Below are positions 34,213-42,652 of a stretch of 50,595 bases of DNA, one piece after another. The stretch is taken from contig NZ_WHUG01000024.1 in NCBI RefSeq assembly GCF_009380215.1, positions 1 to 50,595 on the forward strand, written 5' to 3'. Source of the stretch: Rugamonas aquatica. Lineage in GTDB: Bacteria; Pseudomonadota; Gammaproteobacteria; Burkholderiales; Burkholderiaceae_D. How positions within the stretch are numbered: position 1 is the first letter of the stretch; each line of letters starts with the position of its first letter. The translations under genes and the position numbers were made by a program. Below the pieces are notes generated by a model, which did not search any database, was not told the DNA's origin, and was given only the letters and a program-made list of their open reading frames with translations.

Positions 34213-34262
34213 GTGAATTCCTTGCGTGGACCGGACTACGATCTTACGGGCAAGGAATTCAC
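34213..34262 (-). promoter_or_regulatory. Hairpin sequestering the TonB receptor ribosome binding site
   Basis: GTGAATTCCTTGC at 34213-34225 is the exact reverse complement of 34250-34262, with a 24-base loop. On the transcript the 3' arm reads GCAAGGAATTCAC and contains the AAGGA ribosome binding site two bases before the ATG region (34211). A 13-bp stem would block translation unless opened, a strong sign of leader-level control. Confidence 0.55.
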
Positions 34263-34300
34263 TTTAACAAAGACCCATTGCTAATATGCTTATGCGGGGC

Positions 34301-35806
34301 TCAGTCGGGGAAGCGTTCGTTGATGGCGACCGCCTTGTCGATGTTTTGGCACAACAGATCGACGTAGACCGGGTCGAGGTGATGGCCGGCCACTTCGCGC
34401 AGATGCTCGACCACCTTGTCGATCGGCCACGCTTCCTTGTAGCAGCGCTTGTGCATCAGCGCGTCGAACACGTCGGCCACGGCGACGATGCGCGCGTACA
34501 GGTGGATGTCGTGGCCCTTCAAGCCTTGCGGGTAGCCGCTGCCGTCGAATTTTTCGTGGTGCTGGTGGGCGATCACGGCGGCCGCCTTCAGGATCGGGCG
34601 CTGCGAGCCGTCGAGGATGGACAGGCCCACGGTCGGGTGCTGCTTCATGATTTCCCATTCGGCCGCGTCGAGCTTGCCCGGCTTGAGCAGCACCGCGTCC
34701 GGCGTGGCGATCTTGCCGATGTCGTGCATCGGCGCGGCGTGGCGCAGCACGGCCGTCTCGTCGTCCGGCATGCCGGAAGCCTGGGCCAGCAGGTGGCACA
34801 CTTCGGACATGCGGCGCACGTGGTTGCCCGCCTCGTTGGAGCGCGATTCGACCACGTCGCCGAGGCGCAGGATCAGCTCGGCCTGGGTGTCGGTGATTTC
34901 CTGGGTCAAGAGGATGTTGTCGAAGGCGATGGCGACGCCGGAGCAAAACACTTCCAGCAGCTTGGTGTCGATCTCGGAGATTTCCTCCACGCCCTTGAGG
35001 ATCAGCAGCGACGCCTTGCCGCTGCTGTTGGGGAAGTAACCGATGTAGGTGTCGCCTTCGACGCGCGAGATCTTGTTGCTCTTGGCGGCGTCGAGCTGGG
35101 CCAGCACGTCGGCGCTGAGCAGGGTGCCGTCCTCGTCGCCGATCTGGGCCAGGATTTCGTAATCGTTCTCGCCGCTGATGGCGGTGGCGCCGCGCAGGCG
35201 CAGCAGCATGCTGTGTTCCAGGCGCAGCAGCGCCACCACTTGCTGCAGCAGGCCGTTGGCGAAGTCTTTCAGGTTGCGTTGCTGGAAGATGTGGGCCGAG
35301 GCGGCGATCACGCGCTCCAGGCCTTCGCGGTAGTTCAGCTGCTGGCGGCGGGCTTCCTCGACCTTCATGATGTCGCGGTAGGCGCGCAGCGCGGCGAAGG
35401 TGGTGGTGAACAGCTTGGTGCGGTCGAGCTCGGTCTTTTCCTTGTAGTCGTTGATGTCGTAGTTGACGATCACGCGCTCTTCGGGGGCCTGGCCGGGCTG
35501 GCCGGTGCGCAGCACGATGCGGGTGAACTGGTTGTCGAGGTCTTCGCGCATCCAGCGCGCCACTTCCAGGCCGCTGTCTTCCTTTTCCATCACCACGTCG
35601 AGGAACACCAGCGCGATGTCGGCCTCGCGCGCCAGCACTTCCTTGGCTTCGGCGCCGCTGTAGGCGTGCACGAAACTGAGGGCGCGGCCGTCGAGGCGGA
35701 AGCGGTTCAGTGTCAGTTTCGTGATGTCGTGGATGTCCGGTTCATCGTCGACCAACAGGACTTTCCAAGGCGCTAGCTTAGGCGAGGCAGCAGACAAAAA
35801 AGACAT
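34301..35806 (-). CDS. REC-DUF3369-HD-GYP cyclic di-GMP phosphodiesterase
   Basis: A 501-residue response regulator. The receiver (about 15-140) has the VLLVDDEP acidic pocket and phospho-accepting Asp70 in LVFLDVVM. The middle (about 155-315) is a DUF3369 region. The HD-GYP domain (from about 320) has VVESRSNEAGNHVRRMSEV, MHDIGKI with the metal-binding HD pair, IAHQHHEKFDGSGYP with the GYP motif, and ARIVAVADVFDALM. It is therefore a probable cyclic-di-GMP phosphodiesterase controlled by phosphorylation, opposing the cyclase in this window. No partner kinase is adjacent. The ribosome binding site before the ATG is weak. Confidence 0.92.
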   Translation of the reverse strand: MSFLSAASPKLAPWKVLLVDDEPDIHDITKLTLNRFRLDGRALSFVHAYSGAEAKEVLAREADIALVFLDVVMEKEDSGLEVARWMREDLDNQFTRIVLRTGQPGQAPEERVIVNYDINDYKEKTELDRTKLFTTTFAALRAYRDIMKVEEARRQQLNYREGLERVIAASAHIFQQRNLKDFANGLLQQVVALLRLEHSMLLRLRGATAISGENDYEILAQIGDEDGTLLSADVLAQLDAAKSNKISRVEGDTYIGYFPNSSGKASLLILKGVEEISEIDTKLLEVFCSGVAIAFDNILLTQEITDTQAELILRLGDVVESRSNEAGNHVRRMSEVCHLLAQASGMPDDETAVLRHAAPMHDIGKIATPDAVLLKPGKLDAAEWEIMKQHPTVGLSILDGSQRPILKAAAVIAHQHHEKFDGSGYPQGLKGHDIHLYARIVAVADVFDALMHKRCYKEAWPIDKVVEHLREVAGHHLDPVYVDLLCQNIDKAVAINERFPD

Positions 35807-36139
35807 AAGGACGAGTTCCGCAAAATGGCACTACTGAATGGTTTTTTCGATTGTAGTCTTACCCACTGCTATTAACAACAGGCAACAAAAATTCCTGTTG
35901 CTTTGCACAACACTCCGGTCCATCTCCACACGCCTGATTGTACGTCGCGCCCGCCTGCGGCGGCGCAGTGTTGGTTTTCTGTAATGCTTATGTGCAGCCG
36001 AAACAATACTTCGTTTTTGGCAATATTGCTATCTCTGCGTAAAATATTTTTACCGGCGTGTGACAGACGCCGCCCGCCATGGAAGGGGCCGGTGTAAATA
36101 AATGTAAAATAGAAACTTGCTAACTCGCAATTCCCTTCG
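35807..36139. other. 333-bp divergent intergenic region
   Basis: This gap separates the HD-GYP gene (minus) from the acyltransferase (plus). It contains one convincing plus-strand promoter (36017-36045) and an AT-rich region before the acyltransferase start. No RNA gene, repeat or small coding frame with a ribosome binding site was recognised. Confidence 0.5.
36017..36045 (+). promoter_or_regulatory. Sigma-70 promoter for the acyltransferase gene
   Basis: TTGGCA at 36017-36022 and TAAAAT at 36040-36045 are exactly 17 bases apart, near consensus at both boxes. This gives a leader of about 90 bases before the ATG at 36140. Confidence 0.6.
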
Positions 36140-38104
36140 ATGTCTGTCATTTCCACCGCCCCTCCCGCCCCCGCCTCCCTGCCTTACCGCCCGGACATCG
36201 ACGGGCTGCGCGCCCTGGCGGTGCTGGCGGTGGTGTTCTATCACGCCTTTCCCGACAAGTTGCGCGGCGGCTTTGTCGGCGTCGATGTTTTCTTTGTCAT
36301 TTCAGGCTATCTGATTTCCCACATCATTTACCACGGCCTGCAGCAGGGCGCGTTCAGCTTCGCCAGCTTTTACAGCCACCGCGTGCGGCGCATCTTCCCG
36401 GCCCTGGTGCTGGTGCTGGCGGCGTGCTACGGCCTGGGCGCGGCGGCGCTGCTGGACGACGAATTCGCCCAGCTGGCGCGCCATACCGCGGCCAGCGCCG
36501 GTTTCGTGCAAAACCTGGTGCTGTATCGGGAGTCCGGCTATTTCGACAACGCCTCCGAGCTCAAGCCGCTGATGCATCTGTGGTCGCTGGCCGTCGAGGA
36601 ACAGTTCTACCTGCTGTTTCCGGTGCTGGTCTGGGCCGTCTGGCGGCGCGGCTGGAACCTGGCCGCCGTGGTCGGCGGGCTGGCGCTGCTGTCGTTCGGG
36701 CTGAACGTGGCCGGCGTCGACGACCATCCGGCCCGCACCTTTTTCCTGCCGCAGACGCGGCTGTGGGAATTGCTGGCCGGCGCGCTGCTGGCGCAGGCGC
36801 AGCGGCGCGCGGGATGGGCGCCGGCGCCGCGCCGCGCTGCGCTGGGCGGCAACCTGTGCGCGCTTGCCGGCCTGGCGCTGCTGCTCGGCAGCGCCGTCGG
36901 CCTGAGCAAGGCGCAGGCCTTCCCCGGCTGGTGGGCGCTGCTGCCGGTGCTGGGCGGCGTGCTGCTGATCATGGCCGGACCGCAGGCCTGGATCAACCGC
37001 CACCTGCTCGGCAGCCGGCCGCTGCGCTGGATCGGCAAGATCAGTTATCCGCTGTACCTGTGGCACTGGCCGCTGCTGGCGTTTGCGCGCATCCTCGACG
37101 AATTGCCGATCGGCGAACGCAATGCGGCGGTGATCCTGAGCTTCGTGCTGGCCTGGCTGACCTGGCGCCTGGTGGAGCAGCCGCTGCGCTACGGCGGCCA
37201 CGGCGCGCGCAAGACGGTGCTGCTGGGCGTGGCGCTGGCCTGCCTGGCCGGCCTCGGTCTGCATCCGATTGAACTGGGACGGACGGGGGTGCAGACGGCG
37301 CAGCTGCGCAACAGCCTCAACCGTTTTGACTATCCGTACAAGCAAAGCTGCCGGCCCATGCTGGGCGCGGGCTTCGACGGCGGCTGGTGCAACGCCGGCA
37401 ACGCCGGCGCGCTGCCGCCCGATACCCTGCTGATCGGCGACAGCTTCTCGAACGCCTACGCGCCGATGCTGGCCGAGCATGTGCGCGACGAGGGCGAGCG
37501 GCGCTTCGTGCAGATCGGCATGGGCGGCTGTCCGGTGCTGGCCGACTACGGGCGGCCGGACTGCCGCGCCTTCAGCCAGGCCGTGGCCGGCTATCTGCAA
37601 CGCACGCCGTCGCTGCGCACCGTGATCCTGGCGGGACACTGGCCGGCTTATGTCGACCGCCAGGAGCTGGGGCCGCAGGTCGAGACCGCCGCCTCCTTCG
37701 ACCAGGCGTTCGCCCGCAGCGTGGCGCAGTACCAGGCGCGCGGCCTGCAGGTGGTGGTGCTGCTGGCGCCGCCGACCGGCAGCAAGCCGCGCTCGTGTAT
37801 CGCGCGGCCGATCACGCTGACCCACAAGCGGCTGTGCGACGTGCCGACCGAGATCGCCACCGACAACGACGGCGGCTACCGCAGCCGCATGCTGCCGCTG
37901 CTGGCGCAGCACCGGGTGGCGGTGTTCGATCCCTTCCCGGTGCTGTGTCCCGGCAAGGTTTGCAAGACCCTGGACGGCGAGCACATCCTGTACGCCGACA
38001 TCAATCACCTGAGCCTGTTCGGCGCCCAGTACCTGGCCCGCAACGGCAAGCCGGCGCTGGACGCGGCACTGCCGCGCCATGGAAAAAGCCCGCAAGGAGC
38101 TTGA
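36140..38104 (+). CDS. Membrane acyltransferase with C-terminal SGNH domain (OafA/OatA type)
   Basis: A 654-residue acyltransferase with about ten membrane helices in the first 380 residues and an SGNH hydrolase-like domain behind them. The acyltransferase-3 part begins YRPDIDGLRALAVLAVVFYH, with the conserved His35, and has SHRVRRIFPAL and LKPLMHLWSLAVEEQFYLLF. The SGNH domain contains IGDSF (Ser) and a DINHLSLFG block, where the Asp-His pair would complete a triad. Such proteins O-acetylate extracellular polysaccharide, O-antigen or peptidoglycan. The ATG lacks a clear ribosome binding site. The stop lies inside a hairpin that serves as the terminator of the opposing phoX gene. Confidence 0.9.
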   Translation: MSVISTAPPAPASLPYRPDIDGLRALAVLAVVFYHAFPDKLRGGFVGVDVFFVISGYLISHIIYHGLQQGAFSFASFYSHRVRRIFPALVLVLAACYGLGAAALLDDEFAQLARHTAASAGFVQNLVLYRESGYFDNASELKPLMHLWSLAVEEQFYLLFPVLVWAVWRRGWNLAAVVGGLALLSFGLNVAGVDDHPARTFFLPQTRLWELLAGALLAQAQRRAGWAPAPRRAALGGNLCALAGLALLLGSAVGLSKAQAFPGWWALLPVLGGVLLIMAGPQAWINRHLLGSRPLRWIGKISYPLYLWHWPLLAFARILDELPIGERNAAVILSFVLAWLTWRLVEQPLRYGGHGARKTVLLGVALACLAGLGLHPIELGRTGVQTAQLRNSLNRFDYPYKQSCRPMLGAGFDGGWCNAGNAGALPPDTLLIGDSFSNAYAPMLAEHVRDEGERRFVQIGMGGCPVLADYGRPDCRAFSQAVAGYLQRTPSLRTVILAGHWPAYVDRQELGPQVETAASFDQAFARSVAQYQARGLQVVVLLAPPTGSKPRSCIARPITLTHKRLCDVPTEIATDNDGGYRSRMLPLLAQHRVAVFDPFPVLCPGKVCKTLDGEHILYADINHLSLFGAQYLARNGKPALDAALPRHGKSPQGA

Positions 38105-38118
38105 CGCTCGTTGCGGGC
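38083..38118 (-). terminator. phoX terminator lying in the acyltransferase 3' end
   Basis: GCCCGCAA (38088-38095) pairs with TTGCGGGC (38111-38118). Read on the minus strand it is followed by five T (complement of 38083-38087). It terminates phoX, which stops at 38156, and overlaps the last codons of the acyltransferase gene. Confidence 0.75.
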
Positions 38119-38155
38119 CGGGACAGCTGGGGGAAACTTTAAGACTTAGCTCAGC

Positions 38156-40078
38156 TTAGCTCAGCGTCGGCAGGCCGGTCAGGTAGCCGACGGCGGCGCC
38201 GAAGCGGTCGCGGTAGTTGGCGCGGATCAGCGGGTCCAGCGTGGTCTGCACCTTGCCGTGCAGCGCCGAATCCCAGTCGCCCGGATGCTGGAAGTTGCTC
38301 ATGATGTAGGCGAAGCCGTTCATGTCGTCCACCGCGTGCAGGCCGGTCGACTCGGCGCCGGCCGGGGTCGACAGCACGCGCGTCAGCGCCTTGGTGTCGA
38401 CGTTGTAGGCCCACAGGAAGTTGTTGACGTGCATGCCGCTATCTTCGCCGATGAACAGCGTGCGCAGTTTTTCCGAGAACTTGATGTTGTCCGGATTGGC
38501 GATCTTGTCCGGATTGGCCAGGTTGCCCAGCTCGTCCGGCTTGGCCAGGTCTTCGCCGACCAGCGCCGGCACGGCGGCCATGTCGACCGGCACCCATTCG
38601 CTGTTGATGGCGGCGCCGGTGTCGTCCACCTGGCCGGCCTTCAGGTTCAGCGCGTAGACGATGCCGGCGCTCGGACCCTGGATCTTGATGCCGCCGGAAC
38701 CATCTTTCATGGCGCCGTTGATGTAGCTCATCGCGCTGTAGGCGATCTTGTCCTTGGCGTTGACGGTCGTGCCTTCCATCTTGGTGAAGCCCAGGCTGCC
38801 GCCCTTGAACGCGGCGTAGCGGTGGGTTTCCAGGAAGGCCGCGGCTTTTTCCTTGCCCGGCACGATCTTGATCCAGTTGCTCTTGCCGCTGAACGGGATC
38901 TTGGTGTAGCTGGCGTCGGCCGGGTCGCTGGTCTTGACGCTGAGGATGTCGGCCGCCTTCAGCGTGTCGGCCAGGGCCTTGATCTCGGCGCTGGTGGCGC
39001 TGCCCAGCTTGATCCACGACAGCGTGGCCGAACCGCCGTTTTCGGCGGTCTTCTGGGTCCATTTGGCCACGTACAGCGTGCCGGAGGACAGGTCTTGCGC
39101 CTTGTCGGCGACGAACATGAACAGGCCGCCGTTGGTGGCGTCGTCGCCCATCAGCGCGGTGCGCTCATCGGGCATGACCTGCACCAGCTCGTGCGAGATG
39201 CGGCCCATGCAGTAGTGCTTCTTGATGCTGCCGCTGCCGTCCGGGTTGACGGTGATTTCCGGCATGTGGCCGTAGTGGTAAGGATTGGCCTTGGTGGCGT
39301 CGCCGTACAGGTTGGTGCTGAAGGCGGCGAACTGGCTGTTGCTGGCGATGGTGGTCGCGTCCGGCTCGTACTCTTCGCTCGACAGGTGGGTATTCCATGG
39401 CGAACGGCTGGCGCCGCAGGTGATCCACAGGCCGTTGACCGGGCTGGTGTTGACGTTGTGGTACTTCACCAGGGTCAGCGCGCCGGTGGTCTTGTCCTGG
39501 TCCAGCGTCAGCACGGCGATCGGCGACGGCAGCATGCCGTACATCGAATCGCCCTTGACGTTGCGGGTCGCGTATTCGAACTGCACCACGGCGAACACGG
39601 CGTTGCCCTTGATGCCGGACACGGTCGGCGCGGCCAGCTTGAGCAGCGAGGTGCCGTCCGGACAGTCCGAGAAGAACTGGCGCTGGCCGGCGTCGGTCTT
39701 GTCGACGATGGGCTGGTTGTTGATGTCGAAGTAGCCGCCGGCCAGGATGCTGCCGCCGGCCTGGTTGGGGACGGTGGCGCCGGTGATGAAGAAGGTCTGG
39801 TACGACAGCGCGTACGGCTGGGTCTTGCCGTCGGAGTAGGTGAAGTTCAGCGTCGAGGCGACGGTGGTGGTGGCCATCTTGGCGGCGTCGGCCAGGGTAG
39901 GCGCGCTCATGCCGGAGAAGGTCACGGACAGCAGCTGCGGCGCGGCCGCGGCGGTGTCGCCGCCGCCGCAGGCCGACAGCAGGGTGGCGGCGGCGCCGCC
40001 GGCGGTCAGCGGCAGCAGCGGCGCGCTGGACAACATTTTAAGGATGCTGCGGCGGGACAGATCGAGGGACTCGGTCAT
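38156..40078 (-). CDS. phoX: PhoX family alkaline phosphatase (Tat-exported lipoprotein-like)
   Basis: A 640-residue PhoX/DUF839 phosphatase, calcium/iron dependent in known members, which releases phosphate from organic phosphomonoesters in the periplasm. The N-terminus combines a twin-arginine motif (SRRSILK) and a lipobox LLSAC (Cys37), so it is probably Tat-exported and may be lipidated. Family blocks include WITCGASRSPWNTHLSSEEY, GHMPEITVNPDGS, HYCMGRISHELVQV and FIGEDSGMHVNNFLWAY. It is preceded by an AGGA ribosome binding site and a Pho box with a correctly spaced -10, so it should be induced by phosphate starvation through PhoB. It is monocistronic. Confidence 0.93.
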   Translation of the reverse strand: MTESLDLSRRSILKMLSSAPLLPLTAGGAAATLLSACGGGDTAAAAPQLLSVTFSGMSAPTLADAAKMATTTVASTLNFTYSDGKTQPYALSYQTFFITGATVPNQAGGSILAGGYFDINNQPIVDKTDAGQRQFFSDCPDGTSLLKLAAPTVSGIKGNAVFAVVQFEYATRNVKGDSMYGMLPSPIAVLTLDQDKTTGALTLVKYHNVNTSPVNGLWITCGASRSPWNTHLSSEEYEPDATTIASNSQFAAFSTNLYGDATKANPYHYGHMPEITVNPDGSGSIKKHYCMGRISHELVQVMPDERTALMGDDATNGGLFMFVADKAQDLSSGTLYVAKWTQKTAENGGSATLSWIKLGSATSAEIKALADTLKAADILSVKTSDPADASYTKIPFSGKSNWIKIVPGKEKAAAFLETHRYAAFKGGSLGFTKMEGTTVNAKDKIAYSAMSYINGAMKDGSGGIKIQGPSAGIVYALNLKAGQVDDTGAAINSEWVPVDMAAVPALVGEDLAKPDELGNLANPDKIANPDNIKFSEKLRTLFIGEDSGMHVNNFLWAYNVDTKALTRVLSTPAGAESTGLHAVDDMNGFAYIMSNFQHPGDWDSALHGKVQTTLDPLIRANYRDRFGAAVGYLTGLPTLS

Positions 40079-40167
40079 GGTAAATCCTGTTGGTTGTTAT
40101 GGCCATTCCATGTGCCTGCGCCGGGCGCGGCATCATGCGAGGTGGTGGCTTCACCTCGACGGGCGCA

Positions 40168-40201
40168 ATATTAAGGATTTGTTATGACAGGGGCGTGACA
40201 A
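40168..40201 (-). promoter_or_regulatory. Pho box and -10 of phoX
   Basis: On the minus strand TTGTCACGCCCCTGTCAT (40201-40184) is two 7-base Pho half-sites separated by four bases, matching the consensus direct repeat CTGTCAT. Ten bases further, TAATAT (40173-40168) is the -10 element, the exact spacing of PhoB-activated promoters in which the Pho box replaces the -35. The site lies about 106 bases before the phoX ATG. Confidence 0.85.
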
Positions 40202-40296
40202 AGCGTTAAAGTAAGTTTCGTAACAAACTTATTCAGGGCGGGCCTGGTGCGGTGAAAAGGTCTATATTGAAAGTTCGAACCGTGAAGGAGCAGCAA

Positions 40297-40800
40297 ATGC
40301 GAACCATGAGCAAACCCTACGCCCGGCCGCTGCTGGCCGCCATGCTGGCGCTGCTGGCCAGCGCCGCCTGGGCCGACGTGACCGTCAGCTACGTCAAGCC
40401 GGAGGAATTCGCCGACGTGCCGCGCAACGCCATCGACCGCGAACGCGTGCTGAAGGATTTCAGCGATTATTTCGCCACGCTCAACGCCAGGCTGCCGGCC
40501 GGCCAGAACCTGAAGATCGAGGTGCTGGACATCGACATGGCGGGCCGCCTGTGGCCGCGCCGTTCGGGCGGCGAGGATATCCGCATCCTCAACAACGGCG
40601 CCGACTGGCCGCGCATGCATCTGCGCTACACGCTGGAGCAGGACGGCAAGGTGCTGCGCAGCGGCGACGAGCAGCTGTCGAATATGAACTACATGCAGGG
40701 CATCAGCCGCTACAGCGACAGCGATACGCTGCGCTACGAGAAGCAGATGCTGGACGACTGGTTCAAGAAAACCATCGTGCCGCAGGTGGCGGCGCGCTGA
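40297..40800 (+). CDS. DUF3016 exported protein
   Basis: A 167-residue protein with a signal peptide (LLAAMLALLASAAWA) and a domain recognisable as DUF3016: VTVSYVKPEEFADVP, FSDYFATLNARLPAGQ, LKIEVLDIDMAGRLWP and MNYMQGISRYSDSDTLRYEK followed by a final LDDWFKKTIVPQV. It is periplasmic by prediction; no activity is known. The start is placed at 40297 because AAGGAG lies eight bases before it; an upstream in-frame Met at 40252 would give a longer, non-hydrophobic lead. It is divergent from phoX and could share the Pho-regulated region. Confidence 0.85.
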   Translation: MRTMSKPYARPLLAAMLALLASAAWADVTVSYVKPEEFADVPRNAIDRERVLKDFSDYFATLNARLPAGQNLKIEVLDIDMAGRLWPRRSGGEDIRILNNGADWPRMHLRYTLEQDGKVLRSGDEQLSNMNYMQGISRYSDSDTLRYEKQMLDDWFKKTIVPQVAAR

Positions 40801-40813
40801 GCGCCGTCGGGCG

Positions 40814-41257
40814 TCAGTCGAGGCGGTTGACCTTGGGGAACTTGGCCAGGAATTCGGGCGCCATCGGCGTCACCTGGCTGGTTTTGTAGTTGAAGAAGAC
40901 GAAGCCCGACTTGGCCATCGCCACCAGCGTGGCGTCCTTGGGGCGGGTGATGCGGAAGGTGATGTCGCCGCCGTACTGGTTGAAGTCCATCACGCCGATC
41001 TCGAACAGCAGCTGGTCGCGCGCGTGGGCTTCGGCGCGGTAGGTGGTGGCGAGGTCGGTGACGATGATGCCGACGCCGTCGCTGCCGGTTTCCTGCACGC
41101 CGAACTCGAACAGGAAGCGGGCGCGCGCCTCGGAGATCATCGAGATCATCGAGTCGTTGCCCAGATGGTTGGCGCCGTTGATGTCGGTCACGCGCACCGT
41201 CAGCTGGGTGGAAAAGTAGTATTGGTCTTCCGGGAAGTCCAGTTTCAAACGGGCCAT
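40814..41257 (-). CDS. Hot-dog fold acyl-CoA thioesterase
   Basis: A 147-residue protein of the 4-hydroxybenzoyl-CoA thioesterase-like hot-dog family. It shows the family's central helix and catalytic-region pattern VRVTDINGANHLGNDSMISM, then ARARFLFEFGVQE, GIIVTDLATTYRAEAHARDQ and a strand FRITRPKDATLVAMAKSGFV. It should hydrolyse an acyl-CoA or aryl-CoA thioester; the exact substrate is not readable. It is preceded by GAGGTG close to the ATG and converges with the DUF3016 gene. Confidence 0.82.
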   Translation of the reverse strand: MARLKLDFPEDQYYFSTQLTVRVTDINGANHLGNDSMISMISEARARFLFEFGVQETGSDGVGIIVTDLATTYRAEAHARDQLLFEIGVMDFNQYGGDITFRITRPKDATLVAMAKSGFVFFNYKTSQVTPMAPEFLAKFPKVNRLD

Positions 41258-41397
41258 GTGCTCACCTCTGTATCGATCCCCGTATTCTAGCGCAGCCGGC
41301 GCCTGCCCCTTTCGGGATAGGACCGCGCCGGCGATAGCGCGTACTATCAGAGTGGCAACTAAGTACTAACTAAGTGCCAACTTTGAAAGGACATCCC

Positions 41398-41904
41398 ATG
41401 TATGGTCTCACCCAGCTCGGCGTCATTCATACCCTGATCAGCCTGGTCGCCGTGGCCGCCGGCCTGATCGCCTTCATCCGCGACCGCGGCATCGAACCGG
41501 CCAACACGGTCGGCAAGGTGTATATCGCCACCACCGTGCTGACCTGTTTGACCGGCTTCGGCATCTTCGCCCACGGCGGCTTCGGCAAACCGCATGCGCT
41601 GGGCATCATCACGCTGCTGACGCTGGGCCTGGCCTGGTGGGCCGGGCAGGGCCGCTTCGGCGCGCGCTCGGCGGCGGTGGCGGTGTGCGCGTATTCGATC
41701 ACCTTCCTGTTCCACATGATCCCGGCCGTCACCGAGACCAGCACCCGGCTGCCGCTCGGCCACCCGCTGCTGGCGGACGCCGAGGCGCCCGAGCTGAAGG
41801 CGGCCACCGGCGTGCTGCTGCTGTTGTATCTGATCGGCGTGACGCTGCAGCTGCGCCGCCTGCGCCGCGTGCGTGGCGTGGCGACGACGGCTGCAAGCGC
41901 CTAG
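41398..41904 (+). CDS. Four-helix membrane protein (DUF2306-like)
   Basis: A 168-residue inner-membrane protein: helices LGVIHTLISLVAVAAGLIAF (1), KVYIATTVLTCLTGFGIF (2), ALGIITLLTLGLAWWAG (3), VCAYSITFLFHMIPAV (4) and GVLLLLYLIGVTLQL (5). Five helices are likely. The pattern recalls DUF2306-type membrane proteins with conserved His residues (IHTLIS, HGGFGKPHALG, FLFHMIP), possibly heme- or metal-related, but this is inference. The ATG at 41398 has AGGA upstream. Its stop overlaps the stop of the convergent dienelactone hydrolase gene by sharing CTAG. Confidence 0.72.
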   Translation: MYGLTQLGVIHTLISLVAVAAGLIAFIRDRGIEPANTVGKVYIATTVLTCLTGFGIFAHGGFGKPHALGIITLLTLGLAWWAGQGRFGARSAAVAVCAYSITFLFHMIPAVTETSTRLPLGHPLLADAEAPELKAATGVLLLLYLIGVTLQLRRLRRVRGVATTAASA

Positions 41905-42599
41905 AGCTGCTCGCCGAGGAACAGCAGCGTGTTGCCGTGCGCCTGGGCGGCGGCGCGCTGCTGGTAGGAGGCGCGGTGGTTGCAGTTGAAGCCGTGCTCG
42001 GCGCCCGGGTAGACGTGGATCTCGACCTGCTCGTTGTCGCCGAAGCGCTCGGCGATGCTTTGCACGGCGGCCGGCGGGATGTGGCTGTCGGCGCCGCCGA
42101 AGTGCATCAGCATCGGCACGGTGATCTGCCCGGCGCGATCGAGCGCGTTGTGGATGCCGCCGCCGTAGTAGCACACCGCCGCGTCCACCAGGCCGTTGGC
42201 GGCCGTGTGGTAGGACAGGCGGCCGCCGAAGCAGAAGCCGAGCGAGGCCACCTTGCCCTCCACGCCGTCCAGCGCGCGCAGCGCCTTGACGGTGGCGGCG
42301 ATGTCCGATTGCGCCAGCGCGAAGTCGGTGGCGTTCATCAGCTCGACGGCGCGCTTCCAGCCGGCGTCGTCGTAGGCGAGTTCGATGCGGGCGCCGTGGC
42401 GCCAGAACAGGTCCGGCGCGATCACCACGTAGCCGTCGGCCGCGTACTGGTCGGCGACGTTGCGGATATGCTGGTTGACGCCGAAGATCTCCTGCAGCAG
42501 CACGATGCCCGGCCCCTTGCCGCCGCGCGGCAGCGAGACGTAGGCGCCGAAGCCGCCGTCAGCGGCGGCGATATCGATCCAGTGGCTATTGGTTTCCAT
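41901..42599 (-). CDS. Dienelactone hydrolase family protein
   Basis: A 232-residue member of the dienelactone hydrolase family (alpha/beta hydrolase). The nucleophile is Cys123 in LGFCFGGRLSY, the acid Asp171 in HFGGADSHIP and His202 in GAEHGFN; QEIFGVNQHIR near residue 36 is the typical oxyanion/Glu block. Known members hydrolyse dienelactone in chlorocatechol breakdown, but most chromosomal paralogues have other or unknown esters as substrates. It is cytoplasmic, with no signal peptide. A GGAG ribosome binding site precedes the ATG. It is convergent with the membrane protein gene. Confidence 0.9.
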   Translation of the reverse strand: METNSHWIDIAAADGGFGAYVSLPRGGKGPGIVLLQEIFGVNQHIRNVADQYAADGYVVIAPDLFWRHGARIELAYDDAGWKRAVELMNATDFALAQSDIAATVKALRALDGVEGKVASLGFCFGGRLSYHTAANGLVDAAVCYYGGGIHNALDRAGQITVPMLMHFGGADSHIPPAAVQSIAERFGDNEQVEIHVYPGAEHGFNCNHRASYQQRAAAQAHGNTLLFLGEQL

Positions 42600-42652
42600 G
42601 GTGCTCCTTGTGCGTGGGTGGACGGAGCGGCCATCCTACCTTTTTTTGCGGC

